From Agarivorans albus (GTDB lineage Bacteria > Pseudomonadota > Gammaproteobacteria > Enterobacterales > Celerinatantimonadaceae), in contig NZ_AP023032.1 in assembly GCF_019670105.1 (NCBI RefSeq), positions 1,606,972-1,670,971 on the forward strand: 64,000 nucleotides of DNA, given 5' to 3'. Shown here piece by piece: positions 55,601 through 63,257 of the stretch (position 1 is its first letter; every line of letters begins with the position of its first letter). The notes under the pieces are model-generated. The model made no database searches, was not told where the DNA came from, and worked only from the letters and a program-made list of their open reading frames with translations. The position numbers and the translations under genes are program-made.

Positions 55601-57775
55601 TTACCAATTTATTAAGCTCTTATCGCTGGAAGCGTTTACTTTCACCAAGCCTTTGGCAATCGCTTGTTTTACATCTTGGGTAACGTCACTACAGAAAAAT
55701 GCAGCATGTGAACCACTCATTGCTGTAAGTTCAACCCATTGGTTTTGATTAGTGTGTTTACAAAGCTGTTGAGCGCCTTCAAGAGCTAACCATACAACTT
55801 CGGTCATTCCTTTATCGTCAATTGCATCTTTAGCTTTAGCTAAAAATGGCAAGCTACAACATCCAATGGCCATAATTAGTTTTATTTTTTGTTGTTCTGC
55901 ACATATTTTGGCTCGACCACTAAGCTGCTCGCCCAACTCTTGCGGACTTAAATCTGCTTGTTCTATGCATAACACCAACTGCTTGTCGCTAATATGACCT
56001 AAGTGGAAATCGCCTTCTATGTCTTCAATCAATTCTTCAATAAAGCGTTTAATTAGCTCGCGCTGAGCTTTAAAGCCAAGTGTTTGTTGGCTGGCTAGGC
56101 TAATGCTCTCTATCGAAAGCATTAATAGAATACGAGCTTGTTGTTTGTTGGACAGTTTGTCACGTAAACATACTAATGGTGCGTCGCTGTTCGCTAGCTG
56201 TTGCAGCCCCGTTACTGGGTGGTGATTGAGCTGATGGCTTATGTCGTTAAGCGAAGCGTTTCGACTCAGTAGCTTTTGACGGGTCACCAAGAATAGGAAC
56301 AGCAGCATGATGCCAAATACACAAACCAGCACAAGTACCAATTGCTGAAAGTTACTTTGTTGCAAAATAATCGCTTTTTCACGAGTAAGGTCAGAGAGTT
56401 GCTGAGCTTGTTCTATGTATTGATAGTGTTGTTTAAACTGCTCGCGTTTAAGTTCATTACGAATTTGCTGATACTGCTGATTTAGGCTGTGGTAAACCTT
56501 AAACTGCTCTAGTGCTAACGCGTAGTTGCCATTTTTCTCATAAGCTTGTGTAAGCAGTTTATACACTTTACTGTGGCTGCTGCTTAGCCCCATGGTGTTA
56601 GCCAATTCTTCTGCTTTTTCTAGCTGCAAAATGGCTAAGCCGTTTTCGTTATTATTGATGTGTAATTCACCTAACAACAATAAGCTGCGCAGTAATTTGC
56701 CAGGTTGATTTAAGCTAATAAAAAGCTGTCGAGAAATTTGTAAGTGAACCAGTGCTGGTGTGTAGTCTGACAACTCCATATAGGTTTTGCCTAGTTGCAG
56801 CTCAATGTCCGCTAATAAGGGAAGGTTATTATTGGCTTTGGCTATCTCTTTCGCATTGAGGTAGTGCACTAGAGCTGCGTCTATATCTCCGGCTAGCTCT
56901 GACATATTGCCTAAGGTGGCAATCTCTTCGGCTTGTAAATCAAAATTACCTAAGTCAACCGCATTGGCAATAGCATCTTGTTGAATTTGTTGGGCTATTG
57001 CTAACTCTCCTTGCCCAAGGTATACCCGAGCGATATTGGCCTGTAGCATGCTGGTGAGCAACAGTGCTTCATTACTATTAATGTCTTGTTGGTCCAACTC
57101 GGCTTCACTTAAATGGCTAAGTGCCAGTTCAGGTTGACTGTTCGCTAGGTAATAATTAGCGAGTAATGCTTCGGACCAGGCGCGTAATATGGGGGATTTG
57201 CTGGCGTACGCTTCTTCTTTTGCTTTAAGTAGGTAGGTTTTTGCTTCGTTGCTTTTACCTTGGTTTAGATGATATAGCGCCAATACTTTTTGAAGTTGAA
57301 AGCGCATGTTAGGCAATGGGAAAATTTTGAGTTTATCTAAATTAGCTTGTGCCAGATTGAGGTAAGTTTCTGTTTCACTTGCTCGGTTAGGATCATTGCT
57401 CAACACTAATGCGGCAATGATGTAGGCTTGAGTTAAGTGAGCTTGATGTTGCTGTTGTTTCGCTAGCTCGATAGCTTGATCAATGTATTGCTGAGCCTGT
57501 CGGGTATCTTTGATTCGATAGGCGCATAGCGCACCGAGTTGATAACTTAGTAAGGTAACGCTTTGCGACTCAGCATTTTGAGGGGATTGTTGCTGATTGC
57601 TGAGTTGCTGCTCGGTTTGCCTTATGCATTCTCGAGGATTAGCAATCAGTAGCTGGCGCAGCGGCTCTAGTGCTTTGGGTACATGAACAAAACCGTGCTC
57701 GTAAGCAGAACTATTGAAGCTTACTAAGCACGTAATTAAGGCCAACAATCCAGTTAAATAAGCTTGAACTCTCAA
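55601..57775 (-). CDS. Exported TPR protein with membrane anchor and degenerate GGDEF-like domain
   Basis: 724 residues. A signal peptide (MRVQAYLTGLLALITCLVSF) is followed by a periplasmic region of TPR repeats up to about residue 440 (LALYHLNQGKSNEAKTYLLK, LEQFKVYHSLNQQYQQ), a short coiled-coil, a membrane segment at about 479-499, and a cytoplasmic domain from about 518. That domain has the layout of GGDEF (HHPVTGLQQL at its start, like a DPLTGL motif). At the active-site position it reads HISDKQLVLC, without GGDEF residues. It is probably catalytically dead and a sensor or scaffold. It starts 14 bp after queF. Function unknown. Confidence 0.75.
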   Translation of the reverse strand: MRVQAYLTGLLALITCLVSFNSSAYEHGFVHVPKALEPLRQLLIANPRECIRQTEQQLSNQQQSPQNAESQSVTLLSYQLGALCAYRIKDTRQAQQYIDQAIELAKQQQHQAHLTQAYIIAALVLSNDPNRASETETYLNLAQANLDKLKIFPLPNMRFQLQKVLALYHLNQGKSNEAKTYLLKAKEEAYASKSPILRAWSEALLANYYLANSQPELALSHLSEAELDQQDINSNEALLLTSMLQANIARVYLGQGELAIAQQIQQDAIANAVDLGNFDLQAEEIATLGNMSELAGDIDAALVHYLNAKEIAKANNNLPLLADIELQLGKTYMELSDYTPALVHLQISRQLFISLNQPGKLLRSLLLLGELHINNNENGLAILQLEKAEELANTMGLSSSHSKVYKLLTQAYEKNGNYALALEQFKVYHSLNQQYQQIRNELKREQFKQHYQYIEQAQQLSDLTREKAIILQQSNFQQLVLVLVCVFGIMLLFLFLVTRQKLLSRNASLNDISHQLNHHPVTGLQQLANSDAPLVCLRDKLSNKQQARILLMLSIESISLASQQTLGFKAQRELIKRFIEELIEDIEGDFHLGHISDKQLVLCIEQADLSPQELGEQLSGRAKICAEQQKIKLIMAIGCCSLPFLAKAKDAIDDKGMTEVVWLALEGAQQLCKHTNQNQWVELTAMSGSHAAFFCSDVTQDVKQAIAKGLVKVNASSDKSLINW

Positions 57776-57789
57776 GAAATAATTACCTT

Positions 57790-58653
57790 TTATTGGCGTA
57801 ATAAACGCCAGTTACCTAATTTTTCGTCAACCTTAGGGTCATTAGAGCGCATAGGGTTTATGTCTAACCCACCGCGGCGGGTATAACGAGCATATACAGT
57901 TAAGGTACTGGGTTTACAAAACTGCATAATGTCACAAAAGATCCGCTCGACACACTGCTCATGAAACTCGTTGTGTTGACGAAAAGAGACCAAGTAACGA
58001 AGTAGAGCTTCTTGGTTTATTTTCGAGCCTTGATAATCGATGTAAACGCTGGCCCAATCTGGCTGATTAGTGATTAGGCAGTTTGATTTTAATAGATGGC
58101 TATTTAGCGTTTCATTGACTACATGCTGCGGGTCGGCTGCATTTTCTAAAAGGTTAGGGTCTAGCTCATAGTTGCTAATGCTAATCTCTTGTTGGTCAAT
58201 ATTAACGCCGGGAATTGGCCTTGAGTCCATTTCACTGGAGATAGGTAACAGTTTTACTTCTACATCGCCTTCAGCACAATGTTGTAAATCTTTCTCAAGG
58301 GTTGCAGCAACCTCATCAACGTTCTTAAAGTGGCTTTGGTTAAAGCTATTTAAGTACAACTTAAATGATTTTGACTCGATTAAGCAGCGCGAACTAGCAG
58401 CCACTTTTACCTCGGCTACCGCTACAACGGGCAAGCCCGATGGGGTTAACCAAGATAGTTCATACAAGTTCCATAAGTCGTAGCCGGTAAAAGGCAAGGC
58501 TTGGCTTTCATCCAAATTAATTTGCTGGCGATTTAAGGTTCGAGGTACGCCTTGTAATAACTCGGGAGAGTAGTGACTAATGTAATCGGTAGGCTTACCG
58601 AGGCTCAAACTGTCTTTTAACTGTTGCGAAGTGTTTAAAGGCTGCTTTTTCAT
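57790..58653 (-). CDS. queF: NADPH-dependent 7-cyano-7-deazaguanine reductase
   Basis: 287 residues (E. coli 282), the long unimodular type. It reduces preQ0 to preQ1, the base that Tgt inserts into tRNA. The catalytic Cys is in [19 protein letters not shown] near residue 195, and the QueF motif [14 protein letters not shown] follows near 235. It is the earlier step for queA and tgt at 11978-14236. It is divergent from syd, as in E. coli. Confidence 0.96.
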   Translation of the reverse strand: MKKQPLNTSQQLKDSLSLGKPTDYISHYSPELLQGVPRTLNRQQINLDESQALPFTGYDLWNLYELSWLTPSGLPVVAVAEVKVAASSRCLIESKSFKLYLNSFNQSHFKNVDEVAATLEKDLQHCAEGDVEVKLLPISSEMDSRPIPGVNIDQQEISISNYELDPNLLENAADPQHVVNETLNSHLLKSNCLITNQPDWASVYIDYQGSKINQEALLRYLVSFRQHNEFHEQCVERIFCDIMQFCKPSTLTVYARYTRRGGLDINPMRSNDPKVDEKLGNWRLLRQ

Positions 58654-58713
58654 GGTGTTGTTACATGGAATTAGTTAGGCTTAGTCTATCTTAATTCTTA
58701 GTGAAACACATCC

Positions 58714-59256
58714 ATGAGCAGCGTCATATCACAACCATTATCTCTCGTTTTTAATAAGTTTGAACAGCATTGGCAAAGCAGCGCCTATCCGAAGGTTGAG
58801 TATGATGAGCAATGGTTGTCTCCTTGCATTATTGGAGAGCCAGAGCAACAAGAGGTGAGTTGGAAACCGGTGTTACGTGAGGATAAAGGAGATTTCTCTG
58901 GCATTGAGCGTGCCTTAGAAATAACTTTACACCCTAGTATTAAAGCATTTTACGGTGATTACTTCTCTGAAACCCTAGCGGTGGACTTTCAAAACAATCG
59001 CATTGAGTTGGTTCAAGCCTGGAATGAACAAGACTTTGAGATGCTACTTGAGAACATCATCGGCCATGTATTAATGCAACGTCGCTTGAAGCAAAAAGAA
59101 ACGGTGTTTATTGCTAGTACAGAAGACGAGATGCAAGTCGTTAGCATCGATAATGATTCCGGAGAGGTTGTACTGGAGCAGTTAGGAAAAGGAATTGATC
59201 GAGTGCTGGCAAAAACACTGGAAGAGTTTGTTGCTAAATTTGAGCTATGTGACTAA
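58714..59256 (+). CDS. syd: SecY-interacting protein Syd
   Basis: 180 residues (E. coli 181). A peripheral cytoplasmic protein that binds SecY and may check its folding. LSLVFNKFEQHWQSSAYPKV, ALEITLHPSIKAFYGDYFS and AWNEQDFEMLLENIIGHVLM are family segments. Divergent from queF, as in E. coli. Its stop codon TAA is formed by the left end of the family B element. Confidence 0.94.
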   Translation: MSSVISQPLSLVFNKFEQHWQSSAYPKVEYDEQWLSPCIIGEPEQQEVSWKPVLREDKGDFSGIERALEITLHPSIKAFYGDYFSETLAVDFQNNRIELVQAWNEQDFEMLLENIIGHVLMQRRLKQKETVFIASTEDEMQVVSIDNDSGEVVLEQLGKGIDRVLAKTLEEFVAKFELCD

Positions 59257-59525
59257 GCCAGTTAACCTTCGCGGTTGAATTTTGTTGGAGATAAAATCGT
59301 TTTGGGTGCGGGTAGTAGAGCGTAGCCTAGCTACTTTAAGTATTCACTTATTAACTAAGAATAAGCATAACCAAAAGCATAAAACGATTTTAGCCAAACC
59401 CTTCGCGCAGCACTTGTGGCTGTTCTAATACTTTAGAGGCTTTTTGTTCTAGTTCAAAGCCTCTAACTTGTATAAACAACCGCAAATTGTTGCAAAGAGT
59501 TGCTCGAAAGAGCAACAAACTTTAG
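59253..59525. repeat. Family B dispersed repeat, copy 2
   Basis: A 273-bp non-coding element similar to 39179-39448. The shared core includes GGTTGAATTTTGTT (59273-59286) and ACGATTTTAGCC with ACCCTTCG. The ends CTAA and TTAG contain the stop codons of syd and of the DUF2310 gene. The terminal repeats are more decayed than in copy 1. The internal hairpin here is AGAGGCTTT with AAAGCCTCT, a different sequence from copy 1 at an equivalent place. Confidence 0.8.
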
Positions 59526-60295
59526 CGCTTAAAATCCCAAGAAATATTGGACACTAAACGGCAGGTGTCACATTTGAAGTCAAAAATGTCATGAACGGTG
59601 TTTTCTAATAACCAATCTCCACCGCAACTTGGGCAGCATCGTTCTTTTTCTGTTTCAAGGCTTTCGCCACCAACCCTATAGAGATACAAATAAGTCGGTA
59701 CTTTACTTAAGTATTCCAAACGTTTAGTTAGGTCTGAGCCTCTGCGATAAAGGCGACTAGTGATATCACTCATCTCTTTTAATGCAGAATGTTCTAATAT
59801 GCTGCCATTCATTTGCAGTTGGTCGCAGGCTGACCAATCTTCTTGCCACTTAATTAGCTGCTTGTGGTCGCCATTGGCAACTGCGGGCAAATGATAAAGC
59901 GGAATGGGGGTAAAATGGTCACCACAGCGAACTGGAGAACAACTTTGCAGATAATTAGTATACAAGACCTGCCAGCTAGGTGTTTCGCAAGTATCGCTGT
60001 CATCTGAGTTGATGTCTCGGCCAAGGTTTTTAAGTTTTGGGCTGAGTAAACCTGCCTCACTTAATGCTAGTTTGGCGCGTTTTACTTGCTTACTTTGAAA
60101 ACTGTCTAATAGACTATTTTCCTCGGGACAAACTACTCGCACTGAAAATGCGGCGTCTTTCAAAACAACAGGGAACTCGCGACCAATGATTTGCCCATGG
60201 TAACGCCAACTATCTAACAATAGGTTTATCGCTTTTTCAGCGCGGGTAATGGTTGTGTCGGTATAGCATTCAAAGTTTACTTTGCTTAAGTACAT
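59522..60295 (-). CDS. Zinc-ribbon protein, DUF2310 type
   Basis: 257 residues. The N-terminal part (MYLSKVNFECYTDTTITRAE) and the segment LLDSWRYHGQIIGREFPV fit the DUF2310 family as I recall it. A zinc ribbon is at the C-terminus: CCPSCGGDWLLE and FKCDTCRLVSN (CxxC pairs). Possibly nucleic-acid binding; function unknown. Last gene of a three-gene set, two bases after the 94-aa gene. Its stop codon lies in the family B repeat end. Confidence 0.75.
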   Translation of the reverse strand: MYLSKVNFECYTDTTITRAEKAINLLLDSWRYHGQIIGREFPVVLKDAAFSVRVVCPEENSLLDSFQSKQVKRAKLALSEAGLLSPKLKNLGRDINSDDSDTCETPSWQVLYTNYLQSCSPVRCGDHFTPIPLYHLPAVANGDHKQLIKWQEDWSACDQLQMNGSILEHSALKEMSDITSRLYRRGSDLTKRLEYLSKVPTYLYLYRVGGESLETEKERCCPSCGGDWLLENTVHDIFDFKCDTCRLVSNISWDFKR

Positions 60296-60297
60296 CG

Positions 60298-60582
60298 TTA
60301 GTTCTTCGCTTCTAGTTGTTCGATGCGTTGCAATAGTAGCTGAACTTGGCTTTCTAGCTCCATCACGCGTTGTTCAATAGCCTTTGGTGCCTCTTTAACT
60401 GGAGGCGCTTCAGCCACAAGGTTTTCAACGATAGAGGGATCTTTCTTATAAGCATTTAGCGCTGCAATTACCGTAGGCATTGGTAGCCTGGTGGTGAGCT
60501 TACCTTTTACTAAAGCAAGAGTAGGTTGTTTGTTTTCATCCAATAAGGCTTTTATCGCGATCAATGCAATTTGCTGAGACAT
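60298..60582 (-). CDS. Small coiled-coil protein of unknown function
   Basis: 94 residues. The N-terminal half is helix-turn-helix-like in spacing (IALIAIKALLDENKQPTLAL, then VKGKLTTRLPMPTVIAALNA). A short Pro/Glu/Ala linker leads to a leucine-rich coiled-coil (VMELESQVQLLLQRIEQLEA). It may dimerise and bind DNA, but I do not recognise a family. It lies between the DUF3549 and DUF2310 genes with gaps of 9 and 2 bp. AGGATTAG precedes the start. Confidence 0.75.
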   Translation of the reverse strand: MSQQIALIAIKALLDENKQPTLALVKGKLTTRLPMPTVIAALNAYKKDPSIVENLVAEAPPVKEAPKAIEQRVMELESQVQLLLQRIEQLEAKN

Positions 60583-60591
60583 AACTAATCC

Positions 60592-61638
60592 TTAGTGGTG
60601 TTTAGGTGATTGATACAGTTTAATCAGCTGCGCAATGGATAGCTGCAGAGCTTCTGAGTTATTGGGGTCACGAAGCTGGGCTAATACAAAACTACGTAAG
60701 CTTGGAATGAATACTAAATCAGCGAAAATCTGTTGAAACAGCTCCGGGTCGTTTTGGTCCGCAATCGTTTCTAAGAAGTATTTGAGTAAATGTGGATCAC
60801 TTAAGGATTGCCACAACCTTCCTGCCACCGCGATAAAGCTATGAATCGAATTTGCATTTGCAAGCTGTTGCTTAATTGCTTGATGGGTAAGCGGCTTAAC
60901 AGAAGCCCCAGCTAAAGCTCGAAGATACAAGCTTGCAAGCTCTTCATTGCTTAACAATTGCTGCTGATGCAAAGATGCAATTACATGACTAAGCTGCTGA
61001 TCTAACTTAGCATGTTCTAGTAATTCTAGGGTTTTGTTGGCAACTTCTAGTGGGAGATGTGGGAAGGCTTGGCTAAGCAGTTTACTATTATCATCTCTAT
61101 CTAGCCTTGCCACTAAGTCTGCTATGCCTTGCAGTGCTAGGCTCTGCCAATTTCCCCATTCACCATCGTTTTGCAAATAGCGACGAACAGCCAAGTAATG
61201 CTCCGATGGCGCTAATTGAGTATCTCTTTTATATATGGCATTAAAAAAAGCGAGCTTTTCCTCAATGGGTTTATAGATATATTGATTGTTGGCTAATGCC
61301 TGTTGTTGCTCTTCACTCGGTTTAAGATTTAGTTCTTGCCCTAGTGCTTCAATAACCAGTTGGATGAACTGATCGCGCGCAGCAAGATTGATAAAGCCTT
61401 GCTCGTTAACTGGTAATTGCAAAAACCATATATAAGGTGTTGTAGATTGTTGCTTTTGCCAAAAACAAACTGCAAATCTAGCATGTTGTTGAATGGGGGC
61501 AGGGTAGGGCTGCTTTGCTACTTCCATTTGGTAGAAGTCTTGGTTGCTGATGTGATGGATCTGTCGACCCATTTCATACACCCGTAGGTCACTGCCCGAA
61601 GCCTGAAGGATTTCGCTTAATGTGCTTAGTTTATTCAT
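60592..61638 (-). CDS. DUF3549-like protein of unknown function
   Basis: 348 residues, mostly helical with no membrane segment. MNKLSTLSEILQASGSDLRV and YEMGRQIHHISNQDFYQMEV resemble the DUF3549 family of Vibrio and Shewanella as I recall it. I start at 61638, because the 14 codons before it overlap the divergent regulatory region. It is the first gene of a tight three-gene operon and is divergent from yqcC. No function can be assigned. Confidence 0.68.
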   Translation of the reverse strand: MNKLSTLSEILQASGSDLRVYEMGRQIHHISNQDFYQMEVAKQPYPAPIQQHARFAVCFWQKQQSTTPYIWFLQLPVNEQGFINLAARDQFIQLVIEALGQELNLKPSEEQQQALANNQYIYKPIEEKLAFFNAIYKRDTQLAPSEHYLAVRRYLQNDGEWGNWQSLALQGIADLVARLDRDDNSKLLSQAFPHLPLEVANKTLELLEHAKLDQQLSHVIASLHQQQLLSNEELASLYLRALAGASVKPLTHQAIKQQLANANSIHSFIAVAGRLWQSLSDPHLLKYFLETIADQNDPELFQQIFADLVFIPSLRSFVLAQLRDPNNSEALQLSIAQLIKLYQSPKHH

Positions 61639-61756
61639 TGTTACTGTTCGATCCACAACATTTGGCGTCAGTATCCACATTTATAGTGGAGAGGGCAATT
61701 ATCTCAGTTTGGTAGGTAATGTTAGAGTGGAATGTTACACTGCGATTTTTGCTTTA

Positions 61757-62077
61757 ATGAATACGATGCCGCAACAAATCATGCCATTGCTTTTGGAACT
61801 TGAGCAGTGCTTAAAACAAACTAATAGTTGGCAAAACACCCTACCAAGTAACGAGCTACTTGCTAGTACTCAGCCATTTTGTATCGACACCTTAAGTTTG
61901 CCGCAATGGTTACAGTTTATTTTTATCCCTAAAATGCGTGAACTCATTGAACTAGGTGCCCCGTTACCTCAAAAAGTTGAGATAAGCCCTTACGCAGAAG
62001 AGGCGGTAAAGCAATTGGCATTTGACGCTAAGCCCTTGTTGGACGTTATAAAAACAATCGATGAGAGCTTTAAGTAA
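61757..62077 (+). CDS. yqcC: YqcC family protein
   Basis: 106 residues, similar to E. coli YqcC: SNELLASTQPFCIDTLSLPQ, WLQFIFIPKMRELIELGAPL and PQKVEISPYAEEAVKQLA. Function unknown. The start at 61757 is chosen by length agreement; the open frame continues upstream to 61622, so the start is uncertain and no ribosome site is clear. The stop TAA overlaps the truC ATG by one base, which means coupled translation and matches the E. coli order yqcC-truC. Confidence 0.85.
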   Translation: MNTMPQQIMPLLLELEQCLKQTNSWQNTLPSNELLASTQPFCIDTLSLPQWLQFIFIPKMRELIELGAPLPQKVEISPYAEEAVKQLAFDAKPLLDVIKTIDESFK

Positions 62078-62838
62078 TGACTGACGACTTTAAGCCTAAT
62101 GAAGAGCTTGTTGAAGCTATTCCAGAACAACTTCAGATCTTGTTTGAAGATGACCATTATGTAGCGGTATATAAACCGGTTGGATTGTTAGTTCACCGAA
62201 GTTGGATAGCTAAAGACGCCACCCAATTTGCTTTACAGATTTTGCGTGATCAAATTGGCCAATATGTTTACCCAGTGCACCGCTTAGACAGACCAACCAG
62301 TGGTGTACTTATCATGGCTAAGTCATCTGAAGCTGCCCGTAAGCTTTCCGAACAATTTGCTGCACAACATATAGATAAGCAATACCTTGCTTTGGTTAGA
62401 GGTTATATAGAGGGGGAACACCAGCTAGATTATCCGTTGAAGGAAAAGCTAGATAAGATGGTGGATGCTAAGGCACAGCAGGATAAACCTGCCCAGTCAG
62501 CCCTTACTTTTTACACTGGATTACAAAAAGCAGAGTTACCATATCCATCAGGTAAATTTGCAACTTCTCGGTATAGTTTAGTGTCACTTAAACCTAAAAC
62601 TGGAAGAAAGCACCAATTGCGCCGTCACATGCATCACCTAAGTCATCATATTGTTGGTGACACTACTTACGGCGATGGTCGTCACAACCGCTTATTTCGT
62701 GAGCTGGGGCTACCTGGGCTTTGGTTGTTTTCTAAGCAATTACGCTTCGTTCATCCTTATACTGACAACGAAATCATCATCGATTGCCCCATGCCCGAGC
62801 GCTGGAAACAGCTATTTAAGCGAATGTCTTGGAAATAG
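62077..62838 (+). CDS. truC: tRNA pseudouridine(65) synthase TruC
   Basis: 253 residues of the RluA family. It makes pseudouridine 65 in tRNAs such as those for Ile and Asp. The catalytic Asp is in PVHRLDRPTSGVLIMAK near residue 70, and GRKHQLRRHMHHLSHHIVGD and LWLFSKQLRFVHPY follow. It overlaps yqcC by one base. Confidence 0.95.
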   Translation: MTDDFKPNEELVEAIPEQLQILFEDDHYVAVYKPVGLLVHRSWIAKDATQFALQILRDQIGQYVYPVHRLDRPTSGVLIMAKSSEAARKLSEQFAAQHIDKQYLALVRGYIEGEHQLDYPLKEKLDKMVDAKAQQDKPAQSALTFYTGLQKAELPYPSGKFATSRYSLVSLKPKTGRKHQLRRHMHHLSHHIVGDTTYGDGRHNRLFRELGLPGLWLFSKQLRFVHPYTDNEIIIDCPMPERWKQLFKRMSWK

Positions 62839-62851
62839 TTCCCTTTTTATT

Positions 62852-62867
62852 GGTGATCTATGTCACA
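62852..62867 (+). promoter_or_regulatory. CRP-binding site upstream of lamB
   Basis: GGTGA-TCTATG-TCACA, one mismatch from the TGTGA-N6-TCACA consensus. A half-site TGTGA is at 63049-63053. Catabolite control of a maltoporin gene fits the known family. The site is about 290 bp before the proposed -10, which is far for direct activation. Confidence 0.65.
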
Positions 62868-62891
62868 CTTGTGAAAGGTAATTGGAACTTT

Positions 62892-63000
62892 GAAAAGGCT
62901 TTCATGGTCGTGAAAAAAAATTACTTTTTTTAGGTCTTAACCTTAAATATTAGTTCAAATTTTGGTTTTTTTTAGTAATTAACCTACTGAAAGCCTTTTC
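62892..63000. promoter_or_regulatory. 13-bp inverted repeat in the lamB upstream region
   Basis: GAAAAGGCTTTCA at 62892-62904 is the perfect inverse complement of TGAAAGCCTTTTC at 62988-63000, with an 83-bp gap of very AT-rich sequence. A related TTCAAGGCTTTTC lies near 63020. These are candidate operators for an unidentified regulator. Confidence 0.5.
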
Positions 63001-63151
63001 TTTGTGATTGAAAGCATTTTCAAGGCTTTTCTTATGGTCATTGGATGATGTGATCCATACCTTGTTTTCACCCCTGAAACCCTTGTTTTCAAGCGATTTT
63101 CAGAAAAATCATTCTGTGAGCTAGTTCAAAGTTGTCTGGAAATAGGCTCCC

Positions 63152-63157
63152 TATAAT
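63152..63157 (+). promoter_or_regulatory. Candidate -10 of lamB
   Basis: A perfect TATAAT with no good -35 at 17 bp, suggesting an activated promoter. It is 100 bp before the start codon. Nothing else recognisable lies in the leader up to 63257. Confidence 0.5.
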
Positions 63158-63257
63158 CCATCTCAGTTAGCGGATATAAGCACACTTACAAATGCACCGC
63201 TGGCTCTTACTAAATAAGGTAAGGGACTTAGTAGTTCTAAAGGAAAAGGAAAGGATT

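Noticed and set aside
63043-63048. MalT box (GGATGA) before lamB
   Set aside because: Only one six-base match is seen. MalT promoters need several ordered boxes, and a single hexamer is expected by chance.
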